Assembly: GCA_963971225.1 (NCBI GenBank)
Contig: OZ020267.1
Span: 99,987,536 to 100,051,535 of the forward strand
Direction: 5' to 3'
From: Melieria omissa
Taxonomy: Eukaryota; Arthropoda; Insecta; Diptera; Ulidiidae
Length of the DNA: 64,000 bases
Part shown: in pieces, positions 48,607 to 60,111 of the stretch
Layout of the letters: the number at the start of each line of letters is the position of its first letter
Numbering within the stretch: position 1 is the first letter of the stretch
Notes under the pieces: generated by a model
Databases searched by the model: none
What the model was told of the DNA's origin: nothing
Seen by the model: only the letters and a program-made list of their open reading frames with translations
Program-made: the position numbers and the translations under genes

Positions 48607-50041
48607 ATCCGCTGCTTGCGTCTCGTTGCGCAACGTACGCGTTACTTTGTGCTGACAGCCATGACACCCAAACAAGCCAAAACAACAAATCATCAGACAG
48701 GAAAAATTGGACAACCGTGCCGGTCGCTCGACCTGATATCCTGTCGTCACTTGACCAACATATCAAAATATCAAAAATTAACACAAACAAGTGTTTGGCT
48801 GAATGGCGATGAGAAGCGGTCGCTTGGATCAACGAACGAACGCGCACCAACACACAACAGATGACGAACGAATGCGAATGGAGGCTGACGGCAAGACAGT
48901 TAAGCAGACGACAGGACACGCACAAGTCTGCGCACGTTCGAGCAAAAATAAAAACAACAACAACAATACTACTTATTTTTGTGTATTTCCTTACGGTTTT
49001 TCGTGTCTTTACTGTTTGCCATAATCGAGTACATGTGCACTTGCAAAGTGTTCAATGTGCTTAGACACTGTTGAGAGTCCATTATGTCAGTGTCAATGTG
49101 TTGTCAATTAGACAACACTTGGGACGAAAGCAAAACAAAATTAATAATGAGTAAGTAAGTAAGTGAGTAAATAAGTAAGTAACATAATAAAAAGTACATA
49201 ATTGAGTGGTTGATATGAAAATGCAAACAATAGAATATCATAAAAATAGTTATTAAAGTATTCTAGGAAAAAGTAAAAAATTTTAGGAAAAAATCAAAGT
49301 ATGCCCATAGCGATTACAAAATTAAATGCATTGAAAATTAAAAATATTCAGTTTTAGGTGGTTAAACTTTTCGGTGGCACTGCACAGTTATTAAAAATTA
49401 TTTTAAGATTATTTTTATCTTTTCTGACGATTACAGAACATCTCCTAAATCAGCCCGGCCCAACAGCCTGTACCACCAAAGGCTCTAGGTTCGATTCCCA
49501 GTTCGAGCTGGTTAAACATTCGTCTTTTTATTTTCTCTTAATTATAGCATGTTTGGTTTCTTTATCAAGTCCTGGATTACACTGAAACAAAATAAGGTAC
49601 TGGCAATGGATTTTGGTAGAAGGGGTATACATGTAACGGTGTTTTAGGGGGTCAAAGTTTACTGCTTTTGCATATTTTTATTATGAATCGGCATAAGACA
49701 AGCTTAAGTGCTTAATTTTTAGGATCATGATGTGTTCAGCAATCTGATGTAAAATACTACGGGGAACATTTTTGCGAAACACATTAATTCTCTAACTCCC
49801 ATATTTATGGGTCAATTTGACCCTTCTTTTCTAAAATGCCAAAAAAGTCCTTTGAAACAGGACATTTCAACCCTTATTCTCAGACTGTGAGTCTCACTAA
49901 AGATTTATAAATGGTACCAAATCCAAAAGATTTTCGATTCTATTATTTATATATATGTATTTTATACATTTATACATGTATGTAAATAGTGTCGGTGTGA
50001 AGGTTAATTTTAGATATAATTTGTACTCATCTTTTTATTAA
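48607..50041. other. Non-coding, no gene recognised
   Basis: Mixed then AT-rich sequence. GGTTCGATTCC at 49491-49501 looks like a tRNA B box, but no paired acceptor stem or A box fits around it. It is at most a tRNA-derived relic. Confidence 0.35.
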
Positions 50042-50377
50042 TAATAATAATAATTGACTGGCACGACAGCCCGCTTACGCGAGACTAAGGCCTAGCTTCC
50101 GGCAACCACCCGTGTTGTGCGTGTGAATTTGTACGCGGGTGGAAGGGACCTACAGTTTTATGCCGGTTCCGAACGGCGAGTTGGGAGCTTTTTCATAAGC
50201 AATTTTTACTCTCAGAGGTTTGCCATTTCCAGCTGAGAGGACAGGCACCGAAAGAGAAAACGAGTTTTCCCGTTATTTTTTTTTTTTAGGTGTTATTACA
50301 GGCAGTATTGAACCGGAGTTTGCTGCCTTTGATTTGCGGTCCAACGCACTAACTAACTGAGCCACGGTGGCTGCTCG
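50042..50377 (-). mobile_element. tRNA-derived SINE
   Basis: On the - strand the element starts GAGCAGCCACCGTGGCTCAG. It has a polymerase III A box TGGCTCAGTTAGTTA (50364-50350) and, about 35 nt on, a B box GGTTCAATAC (50314-50305). It then runs through an unrelated body to a 3' (ATT)n tail (50042-50053). Direct repeats TTTTATTAA flank it (50033-50041 and 50378-50386), as expected for LINE-driven insertion. It has no coding capacity. Confidence 0.88.
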
Positions 50378-50399
50378 TTTTATTAACACGGCTCTTTTT

Positions 50400-50575
50400 A
50401 TTAACAAATATTAATTATTTTATTTCATTTTATTTTATTTAATTTGATGTTATCTTATTTTATTTTATTTACTTTATATTATTTTATTTTTTTATTTTGT
50501 TTATTTTTTTTTTTATTTTTTTTTTTCTTTTATTTAATTTTTTTTCATTTTATTTAATTTAATTTTTTGGACTTT
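50400..50575. repeat. (TTTTA)/(TTTAA)-rich low-complexity tract
   Basis: This is an impure T-rich pentamer and hexamer sequence directly right of the SINE. Confidence 0.85.
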
Positions 50576-50600
50576 AAATGATCTGACTGACTAAACGATA

Positions 50601-51055
50601 CGAGGGCGGGTCAATAAGTCCGTGACTTTTTGAATTTCCCACCTCTTAATGAAATGGCAACACTGCTCCCGTCAACAGTCATCTGTCAGTTGACTCTTGT
50701 CAAAAATTGAACAAGCTGCGACAATTAGTTTGTTTTTGACAGCCGTTAATATCAGATTACCGCGTTGACTGAGAAGAAAGTGGAAAAAACTGAATTTTGT
50801 GTACTCATTAAGCAAATCTCTTTCCGCCGAGCCATTTCTTCAAGTTTGGGAACAAGAAATAGTCACTTGGGGCTAGATCGGGTGAATAGGAGGGATGAGG
50901 GAGCAATTCGTAGCCCAATTTATGGATTTTTGCCATGGAAACTGCACATGAGCACTGATGATTGCACAACAGATGACTGTTGACGGGAGCAGTGTTGCCA
51001 TTTCAATTAAGAGGCGGGAAATTCAAAAAGTCACGGACTTATTAACCCGCCCTCG
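50601..51055. mobile_element. Mariner-derived MITE with rearranged coding fragments
   Basis: This 455-bp element is flanked by TA (50599-50600, 51056-51057) with long inverted ends starting CGAGGGCGGGTCAATAAGTC. Similarity between the ends extends about 80 bp (through GGCAACACTGCTCCCGTCAA). Inside, + strand codons read TEKKVEKTEFCVLIK, a mariner N-terminus. The adjoining 50815-50935 reads on the - strand as the catalytic C-terminal part with YELLPHPPYSPDLAPSDYF. The two fragments are in opposite orientations, so an inversion accompanied the internal deletion. Confidence 0.9.
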
Positions 51056-51057
51056 TA

Positions 51058-52650
51058 CAAATAATACAAATGAAGAATACAGCTTCAACTTAAACTAGAG
51101 TATTCTTTTGTGTGGTACTATGATATTTTTGCAAGGACTTTGGTAAAGGTTAGTTATGTTAGGCTGTTGCTACACTAAAAAATTATTACGTAATTCCTTC
51201 GATTCTTAACAAACATTTGCTGTTATTTTGATTTTTCCTTGAATGTATATTGTGTTTGTCTTGGTACATTAAACATTTTACTCAGATCTTGTTTTTTGTT
51301 ATGCTTTTTGCTCGCTTCTTATAAATTTTCCTACTTGATGAAGTAATTAATGTTGTCCGCATTGTCCACGTTTGTTGCAGTAACTGCGGACTTTTTTGTT
51401 GTGTTCTGTGTGTGTTTATGTGCATGGAGTTTTTCTTTGTGCACTTGTCTGTCTTTTTCAGCCTTCTTGTCATTGTTGTCCTTATGTCAATGTTCTACAG
51501 TACTTGTGCTGCTTGATGCACATATTTGCTTTTTTGTGCAATTTATATATTTCATGTTAGTTTTCTCATACAAAGTTGCTCGGTGATTGCTATGTTTTGA
51601 CAGTGGTTATTTGTCTCCAGTTGTTTTTAAGACTGTCAACAACTTACTCTGAACTAAAGGACATACACCTAAATGAAATATACCAATACATTCCTCAAAT
51701 CTCAAAATCAAAAATAATTGTTATTATAAGATTTTTAAGTTATAAAAAAAAGAACTGCTAGATGCTGAGTTATTAAATAAAAGTTAAAAAAAATTTTTAA
51801 ATATTAATTATAAAAATCAATGTTTATTGATTGATAGTAAAAATCAATGTTTAAGAATAAAACTTATACCTTTTATGGTCCCTGGTCCTAAGTGATGGGG
51901 CTGCCATCTATTATCGCTTAGGAACGATGCCTCCGACGTTGTGAGTTACGGCTCAGAGCGCCATCTGTTGTTTAAAGAATGGTTGGGAACTTCGCTAAGT
52001 TTGGTTTGGTGCGCGGTTTTTCACTAAATTTCACTAATACTCTAGAATTACTCTCCCTAATTTTATCCAATTGTTTTGTACATTGTAACCAATAAAATTT
52101 CCAATATTACAACCAGACAACTTAATCCAAATGCCCTGCAACCTTGTAACATTGGAAGACGCCACTTTACACACTAACTACATCTCACTCAAGGCGCTCC
52201 CTCAATCGGTGCATATAACATTTGCTCTCGCTCGCTTACGCCCTCGCTTCTGTCCTTCCTCCTTCTCCTTCTTAATGACGCTGGATTGTGGCATTTGCTG
52301 AAATCAGACTGACGTCAGCTAATTGAATTGCATAGTGCAGCTTTTCAAACAATCTAATCACACACACACGGATACAAACTGGCACATGTTATGCCAATGC
52401 GAATGCGTGTTGAAATGTGCGTACGTGTGAATGAGCAGCTAAATGGTGGAATTTTTCTGTTGACTTTGCATAATTCCGGGGCATGAATCACGTTCATTAA
52501 ACGGCATAAAATGTAATGTAATTTCTGGCACAAGGTTAGATAGTTGGCAAATCATACAGATGGTTACGAATTTACATAAATACTGCTTCCACATGGATTT
52601 GACGCATACAAACCTGCTTGAACTCGTAATGAACTCGTATGATTTGTATG
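51058..52650. other. Non-coding, no gene recognised
   Basis: AT-rich sequence. The stretch 51880-51990 (GCCATCTATTATCGCTTAGG...CGCCATCTGTTG) is GC-richer and may be an unrecognised insertion. No domain-bearing frame was seen. Confidence 0.35.
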
Positions 52651-52658
52651 CATGTACT

Positions 52659-53639
52659 CAGGGACGGACGCAGAAAAAAATTTTGGGGGGGGTCCGATCG
52701 AAAAATTTGGATAATTAAACAGTTCGGCTCTAACAAAACGTAACGTTTTATTTGTGTTTCACAAACTTAATATTTATAACTTATGATCGCGTGTTGATTG
52801 GCGGTTTGCGAGTTTTATTTTCCAAAAAATAAACACAAGACAAAAATCAATTTTTGGGTAAAAGTAGCTAAAAATTGTGATCATAATTAAAAAAAATGTA
52901 TTTTCACTCAATTGGAATTTCATTTAACGTTATAATATTTTATAATATAAGAAGCATTAATTGACAGCACACGAATCAAATGATGAAATTGCAATACATA
53001 TGATCTACTGCCTTTAATATTAGGCAGACTATTTACAGAGTGATGTCAATTCTTCTTGTTCTTTTTGCGAGAATATCCAGAATTTGATCACTGGTAACAT
53101 TCACATCTCTGTGAATGTTAAGAAGCGCCAGTCCATTCAGTCGTTCCTCTCCAGTCCGGTTGCGCAAGTAAGTTTTTAACCTTCGCAAAGTGGAGAAGGA
53201 CCGTTCACTAGAGGCAACTGTGACCGGTAGTGTCCCACAAATTTGAAGAAGCCTGTATATCTGGCTGTAAAATCTTCTATTGGAAACGTTTTGGTACTTT
53301 TTCTGTCAAACTGTCAAAAAATAAACAAACGAAAAATGCATCTTTCTCGCACTACAGTAGGTTGCGAGTCGTCTAACGATAGTACTAATTATACATGTGG
53401 CATGATAATAACACTCAATTACTACTGTGATCTTGACCAGAAAAGTTGTGAAAATAAACTGAAAATTACGAAATAAAGTGGAATGAATCATATTTGTAAT
53501 GTACCAACTTGTGATGTGGACGATTTAGTTTATACGGTTGAAAGACCGTGTGCTGTAAGGGGTTTTGAAAAAGTCTCAGATTTCGGGGGGGTCCGGACCC
53601 CCCGGACCACCCCCCTGCGTCCGTCCCTGCATGTACTAC
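52659..53639 (-). mobile_element. hAT element relic (P52rIPK/ZMYM-like) with perfect 8-bp duplication
   Basis: This 981-bp element is flanked by the perfect direct repeat CATGTACT (52651-52658, 53640-53647). Terminal inverted repeats CAGGGACGGACGCAG lie at both ends, followed by G-runs and GGTCCG motifs. It has lost most of its transposase but keeps the C-terminal dimerisation domain on the - strand. Confidence 0.94.
53033..53256 (-). pseudogene. hAT transposase C-terminal dimerisation domain
   Basis: About 73 open codons end at TAA (53035-53033). They contain LPVTVASSERSFSTLRRLKT, then YLRNRTGEERLNGLALLNIH and ILDILAKRTRRIDITL. This is the hATC motif (A-x-x-ERSFS-x-L-R-x-K-x-Y-L-R-x-x-x-x-x-ERL-x-x-LALL) seen in ZMYM/THAP12 (P52rIPK)-type hAT proteins. 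The BED or DUF4371 portion and the catalytic residues upstream are missing, so it is a truncated relic. Confidence 0.92.
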
Positions 53640-53647
53640 ATATATGT

Positions 53648-56030
53648 ATATTTGTATGTATGTGTGGGATTGTATGTTGCTTGCGCCATCTCAACGTCGA
53701 AGGCTGACACCTTTGTAGATATGCAAAATGTTTGCTGACGAATTGGCATTGCCTTCAAATTGACAGTGAAAATTTTGCTTTTTTTTCTTAATTTTACATT
53801 CAGCTTTGCACAGCAACTCTACCAAAGTCAGTGGAAATTGTGTGCGAATTTGCTGGTGCTGTGTCGGTCTCATTTTGAAAACGATCAATGTTGACGTCAA
53901 TGTGAATTTTCAAAGATTCCCAAAGGTAGTCAATGCTCGAGTTGGCTTTTGCTAACGATTTCAATGTGGCACATGCTGGCGTATGAGTGATGTGTGTGAT
54001 GAAAGTAATATGAATTGAAGTGAGAGTAACATTTGTGTAGGGTTGATGACCTTGAGGTACATTTTGGAAACAGTTTTTGGCACTAAAAGAGAAAAAAAGA
54101 GTTTAAGATTTCAACAAATTTATTTAATAATATTTTTAAAACTTTAAAATAACTTGTTTTAAGTCATACATCATTCCACTCGTCCATAGCATAAATTTAG
54201 GTATTTAAGAATATTTGTTTACCTCAAAAAACAATTCAAATTTCCAAAATAATCACTGTCACACAGCGTGCGAAAAACAATCAATCAAAACGCCACAGTT
54301 AAGTCAAGCTTTGAGTGTCAAACAAATAGCTAAGTGATTGCTTTTTAGTAGAATATTTCCCCACAATTACACAACAGTGAAAGTAATTAAAATTTTTTCT
54401 CAAACACCATTGAACTTAATATTGATTGTAGTTAAAATTATCTACAAGCACGTTTTCATTGAATTTAATTTCTATAATTACCAGTGTAAATTACGCAAGC
54501 GCCCAACATGACGTATGAGTAATGTTTTTGCAATCATTGCAATCGCTTCACAGTAAGTGTGTGATAATACACAATTAAAACAACAATAATAACAACAGCA
54601 ATAAATTGAATTTTTTTTATAAATAAAATTAAATGAGTTTGCATTGACAAGTGGAAGCCATTAGTAGAATAACAACAAAGGTAAATATTGAGCTTTGGCC
54701 GCATGCGACGTTCTGTGTTTTAATACAGTTGCGGCGTGTCGTGTGGCTGGACGCTTGTCTGCAAATGGTAAAAACAGTTTTTTTTTAATTTGACTAACCA
54801 TATGTGGTGCAAGGTATTATTTGGTGTTAATTTAAAAATGCAAATTAACATTTAAAAATGGCAATTGCGGTGAAACTTTATAGGTAAATGCAAGTTTATC
54901 GATAAGTAATAATTTTTTTTTATTAAAAGAACTTACAAAAAGGGGGAATGAAGTATAAGACAAAACGAAAGCAGTCTAAGTTAAAAAAAAGTTGATAAAA
55001 AAACTGCTCTTATTGGATTTCAAGGCATTGTTTGATTTTTAAAAATTACAAAGAAAGCTCAATGTGCTTAAAAAATTAGCAAGACAATTTTTTGCATCAA
55101 ATAATTAAACTTATTTTTCATATAGCAGATTCAAACGTTTCTCAACGCACTGATAATTGCAAAAGTTTTGTGGAAAATACTTTGTTTGTTAACGCCGTGT
55201 TGAGCATTCTCTCAAGACTTCTTTTAGCGACTCCATGCGTTACAAAATCTTCTGGAACCAACTAACAAACCTTTTTGTTACAAAAATTTTATACTGAAAT
55301 GTTCCGTTGTGAAATTGACTGAGGTTTGAAAACTTGTTCCATTTTTGGTTTTCCTTTTTTTTGTTCAACTGATTCATAATTGTTAAACATTAATAAGGTT
55401 GGAAAATATATCACAAATTGGGCACTTTCAAAACAGATTCAATATCAGTACGCAGTAAGACTTTTTCATCAAGTTGCTTGGTTGTGCTTTAAATTAAATC
55501 CAACTGGATACGTGAACTTGAATGAGCTCTTTTTTATACAAAATAAGTTCGTTGACTTTAAAAAGGCTTAGAAGATTGAAATAGTTTTCTAAAATTCTGT
55601 CATATAATTCTATTCATCTAATTTTCGTTAGAAAGAGTCTAGTTTGTTTATGCCAATGCTTGAAAGATCATTTAGATTTGTGAAAAGGAATGGGGTTTGC
55701 CAACGCCAATAAAACTTCGTTGCATGATTTATGTTCCGTAAAGACAAAATATTTTTCTTTGAAAAAAACAAAAACAAATACTAAAATTGCTGGTGCAAAA
55801 TATGGTTTTAAATGGTAAATATTTCGTTGTTCGATTAGCTTAAATAAATACATTAATTAACGCAAGGTGTTCGAAAAATCCATTCCAGAAAAAAATTCTG
55901 TGTGCGCCACTGGCTACAGAGATTTGGGAAAACTGTTACCGTTCGAACCTCTGACTTCCGTTAATTTGACAATGCCTCTTTCAGTTGTGCTCATCAATGT
56001 TGAGGTCCAAGTGAACAAGTTTCTCCATCT
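53648..56030. other. Non-coding, no gene recognised
   Basis: AT-rich sequence with no domain-bearing frame. It contains two of the five GCGTATGAGT-like motifs described separately (53978-53990 and 54511-54522). Confidence 0.35.
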
Positions 56031-56290
56031 GCAGTTAGCCTCCTGTCAGCTTTCTCATTGCTGTCAATATTCCTAAGGAATCCAGGAACCCACATAAGGG
56101 TGGTTCGAAGTTGCCATCCCAAGAAGTTTGGAATCGTTTTTCAGTCCTATACCATCTGAAATGTGATTGTTATAAGATCCCAACAGACTTATCTTGAAAT
56201 TAAAAAGAAGGCTTTTCTTATAGCAAAACTTTTGCCTGGAACACATTTGCATCATCTGGTAACTTATACGACCAGATTAAGGTCAACACA
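56030..56290 (-). pseudogene. Non-LTR retrotransposon RNase H remnant
   Basis: On the - strand, in changing frames, one reads YKLPDDANVFQAK (near 56262-56225), the usual start of retrotransposon RNase H with the catalytic-region VFQAE motif. Then comes TLMWVPGF (near 56105-56080) and SNEKADRRL (near 56062-56035), the WVPGH...NEKAD motif. The spacing is shorter than usual and there are frame breaks and stops, so this is an old fragment. Clade assignment (jockey/R1-like) is not possible by eye. Confidence 0.6.
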
Positions 56291-56400
56291 GAAGACAGCC
56301 GTGAAATGATGAGATTCTTTAAAATTGTTGCTTAAGTTGTACTTTGAAACCATATAATCCGTGTGAACCTTTACCAGGTCCGATATATTACTGTTTCCTA

Positions 56401-56748
56401 ATGCCCCGTTCTGACTATGTCATATTTGGTGTCATATTCACTGACGACAAACACTGCCATATATGTCATGTTCGTCCTATGTCGTCAAATGTGTTCTCAT
56501 TGCACGGCAAAAACTGACGAAAAATACATATGACAAGGTTTGCCAGCATGTTGACATTTTTTGTTTTCTCATCAAACGTAGTCAAATCGTTCGTTCGACA
56601 CAAATTCGATCGTTCTCATTTGATTGTCGTTTCGTATGGCAAATCGTAGTCATACATGCAGGCAAACGCAAATGACACCATATGACAACCCGTTCTCATT
56701 TAACTGACTACAAATGACACCATATATGATATTGTCAGAACGAGGCAT
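56401..56748. mobile_element. MITE-like element with ~35-bp inverted ends
   Basis: The ends ATGCCCCGTTCTGACTATGT (56401) and ATGCCTCGTTCTGACAATAT (right end, reverse strand) continue in similarity to TTGGTGTCAT. Internal ATGACA/TGTCAT motifs recur throughout. TAA or TAAT-like bases flank both sides, so PIF/Harbinger is possible, but the duplication is ambiguous. It has no coding capacity. Confidence 0.65.
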
Positions 56749-57233
56749 AAGACTCTCTCAGACCCAAATATTAGATATGCGAACTTAATAAAAAGCTTTA
56801 GTATGTATCTTCATTGGTAATAATTTCAGAAGAATTTAAAGGGCTTTCAAGAAGCATGACACTACTAAGCTTTCTAAAGCTCCTAAACAGTTCTCTAGTA
56901 ATTTTTTGTCGATTGTAGTCATTACTGACATGTTCGAGTTTCGTAAGAAACAGGCCCAGGACTCCCTCCCCAGTAGAATTTTAATTATCAGAAGATCAGG
57001 AAGCTTCTGCACTCTCTGAATCTCCCAAGGTGGATTTAAGATAACAGCTAATACCAACATAAATACGGATGTTGCACAAAAACGGCACTTTATCTGCTAA
57101 TTATGTTAGCTCTGATAGCCACGCCTCAACCAACCAACAAACCAACCAAACAGCCCTTACTAAGAGCTGCGCCCAGACTGTAGAACCTTAGATTCAGATA
57201 GGTTTAACAATCGCTGCGTACATTCCTTGTATC
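56749..57233. other. Non-coding, no gene recognised
   Basis: A 74-codon - strand frame (56836-57060) has no domain support. A CCAA-rich run lies near 57128-57150. Confidence 0.35.
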
Positions 57234-57906
57234 AGGTCTGTTTGGCAAGATTTCCAGTAAAAATTATCCAGTGAAATATATCAGGAGAGAAAGCGAGCTT
57301 ACGCTTTCAAAAATGAAACTATCCAAAAAAGTAAACAAACAGCAATTTGTAAGAATTTGCAAGTTCTAACTCTCGGTTACACTAGTGGTACTTCGCACAC
57401 CCACAATACACAGTAAAAAGGGTGTTAACAGGAGGGTTAAAGAAAGCAACAGCTGATCTAAAAGTTTCATTTGAGGTTTGAAGCGGTAGGGAAAATCAAG
57501 TTTAATCATACATTGAATGAAAAAAGCACATAGTTCGTTGCGCTCAATCTGCGATTCTGCCCTTTCAGCTTCAGCGGGTAAAGCTGAGCAAGATGGTTGT
57601 GGGTCGACAGACTTACGAACGCACAAATTCTTTGCAGGTTCCATTTGCCTCCAAAAGCTTTGCAAAAATTATTTCGATCATATGGCAGCCAGTCATATGT
57701 TTTTCTTGTTCTTCTTTTTACTGGCTAATAGTTACTGGACAAAATTTCTCTAGTAAAAACTTGCAACTTCTCACGAAATGAACTGTCACTTTACGCTCTC
57801 AGTTTCTCTCTCGTTACTGGAGATTTGGCGTCAACAAACAGGCTCCAGTAAAAATTTGTACAAATTTGTACAAATTCGTACAAATTATTCTCTGCCAAAC
57901 AGACCT
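57234..57906. mobile_element. Possible TIR element
   Basis: A perfect 14-bp inverted repeat AGGTCTGTTTGGCA (57234-57247 and 57893-57906) bounds 673 bp. CCAGTAAAAATT occurs just inside both ends in direct orientation, and CAGTAA/TTACTGG motifs recur inside. No target duplication is certain and no transposase is seen. Confidence 0.5.
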
Positions 57907-58439
57907 AATATCTTCAAATCAAATTATATAGCAAGTAAGAAGTAAGTAAAATAATAAGAAATTTAAAAAAGAAAATAAGAAATTGTTAATTTAAAAAATT
58001 TATTTATATAATAATAAATTAATATTAAATAATATAAAAAAATTTAATTTAAAAAAAATTTTAAATTCAGTTCGAAATTATTTTCACACCATTTTGTATG
58101 CATTTATTTTCCTTCTTGTTAATATTATTACACCATTTCCATTCAATTACTTTACTATTAATATTACAATGTTTTGTTAAATTAACATTTATTGCTCTTC
58201 AAATTTTCGTTACAATTTATTAGTCTGGTCATTGCTCCGGCCAGCCATTCATATGTTGTCTACAACCAAATTTTAACCATAAATATTTTTTCATAGCATA
58301 AACTTTGGCGCACATTATTAATTTATGCTATTAATTTGCTCTCGTTTCTAGATGCACCACACGTATCTAGTACACTCGTGTTTTTGTGATTGTGTTAGTC
58401 ATTCAAGCAAAAAACATCAAACGTTTGTGCCGCTGATAT
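57907..58439. other. AT-rich, no gene recognised
   Basis: Very AT-rich, especially 57930-58060. Nothing is supported. Confidence 0.35.
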
Positions 58440-58649
58440 GTCAGCAATAGGCATCGCAATCCCGGGATCCCGGGATCCCGGACTTTTTCCAGTCTCGAAA
58501 ATCCCGGGATTCAAATTCTTTTATCCCGGGATTTTCGGGATTGCAAAAGATGCTTCAAAGTTCAAATGAAATAAATTTTAAGGCACAAAAACCCAATTCC
58601 TTATTTGAGGGAGAAGGGAGGGGATAGAGTGCGTCTTTTGCAAAAGGCT

Positions 58650-58790
58650 TATGATTATTTACTAAGCATTCAACCAACAAGTGTTGAATCTGAAGGATGT
58701 TTCTCTTCAGCAGGGTTCATTTGAAATAAATTTCGCTCTAGATAAGAGAACAAAACACTTAATGCCTTTGTATTTTTAAGATCTCAGTTT
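58650..58790 (+). pseudogene. hAT transposase C-terminal remnant
   Basis: The frame reads YDYLLSIQPTSVESEGCFSS, then AGFI, a TGA at 58722-58724, NKFRSR, a TAA at 58743-58745, then ENKTLNAFVFLR. This is the hATC dimerisation signature (PTS-x-x-SER-x-FS-x-AG...R-x-x-L...LNALVFL). Two in-frame stops and loss of the rest of the gene show it is dead. Confidence 0.88.
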
Positions 58791-59312
58791 TTAGTTAATC
58801 AAAACGCTTAACTTTTTTATCGAAATAATCGAAGTAAAACTAAAAGCACAAACAAATTAACTATTTTATTTTTTTTATCAAATATGCATATACAGCTGCG
58901 GTCAAAATAATAGTAGTACGCATACAACGAAAAGAAAATTAGGAAAAAATAATCTGCTTTTTTTACAAATATTTATTTTGTATTTTTTTTAACAAGTTAT
59001 ATGTGTTAACAATGCAATCATAAAAGAAAACTTAAGAATTAAACTCAGTTTGGGTTGATTTAAATTAAATGCGTCAAAAGCTCCAAAATATGGACGGTCA
59101 AAAAAATAGTAGTTCGCTTTACTTTCATAAAAATTAAGCAACAATTGTGTTTCATTTTAAAAGATTTTGTGGTTAAATAGTAATAACGAAATGTTTCTTC
59201 AAATTAGTATTTAGTTGCGTGACTGTTGTTTGGCTATTACTGCAGCACAGAGCCGATGCATTGAAATAACCAAATTTTCATATCTTTCTCTAGGGGCGTG
59301 GTCTACTGCTTT

Positions 59313-59591
59313 TCAAAGTTGATTATTATTTAAAAGATTATTGTGAGCAACTGCTCTCTTCACGTCACACCACAAATTTTTAATTATATTGAAGTCTGGT
59401 GATTGTGCGAGCCATTCCATAACCCTAATCCTGCTCTTGCGAAGCCCCTTTCGTGCGACCTTTCTTGTATGCTGTCGGTTATAATCCTGTTGGAAGATCC
59501 AAAGCATTGGCGTTTTTTCACGGACATACGGTGGCACGATTTCCCGCAAGATTCGTACACATACACATCGATCCATCGTTTTCTTGATCAA
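59313..59591 (-). pseudogene. Tc1-type transposase C-terminal fragment, left arm
   Basis: There are 92 open codons. WIFQQDYNRQHT carries the second catalytic Asp, and WLAQSPDFNIIKNLW is the region where Tc1 proteins have ...SPDLNPIENLW. The third catalytic residue (Glu of DD34E) is therefore Lys. The N-terminal DNA-binding domains and first Asp are absent; a full Tc1 transposase is about 340 aa. It is not active. Confidence 0.9.
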
Positions 59592-59832
59592 ATAAATAGC
59601 GCCACCTCCATAAAACGTAGTACATCCATTTATTTATTCAGCATGTCTTACGTTTTATGGAGGTGGCGCTATTTATTTGATCAAGAAAACGATGGATCGA
59701 TGTGTATGTGTACGAATCTTGCGGGAAATCGTGCCACCGTATGTCAAATAAATAGCGCCACCTCCATAAAACGTAAGACATGCATTTATTTATTGAGCAT
59801 GTCTTACGTTTTATGAAGGTGGCGCTATTTAT

Positions 59833-60111
59833 TTGATCAAGAAAACGATGGATCGATGTGTATGTGTACGAATCTTGCGGGAAATCGTGCCACCGTATGT
59901 CCGTGAAAAAACGCCAATGCTTTGGATCTTCCAACAGGATTATAACCGAAAGCATACAAGCAAGGTCGCACGAAAGGGGCTTCGCAAGAGCAGGATTAGG
60001 ATTATGGAATGGCTCGCACAATCACCAGACTTCAATATAATTAAAAATTTGTGGTGTGACGTGAAGAGAGCAGTTGCTCACAATAATCTTTTAAATAATA
60101 ATCAACTTTGA
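59833..60111 (+). pseudogene. Tc1-type transposase C-terminal fragment, right arm
   Basis: This is the inverted copy of the left-arm fragment, again 92 codons. It differs at only a few residues (for example RKHTSK instead of RQHTRK, and RIRIME instead of RIRVME). It carries the same Glu-to-Lys change in NIIKNLW, so the change predates the duplication that made the palindrome, or gene conversion has kept the arms alike. Confidence 0.9.

Noticed and set aside
49440..49515. tRNA gene suggested by GGTTCGATTCC
   Set aside because: The T arm has a mismatch, no A box lies at the right distance and no 5' strand for the acceptor stem exists.
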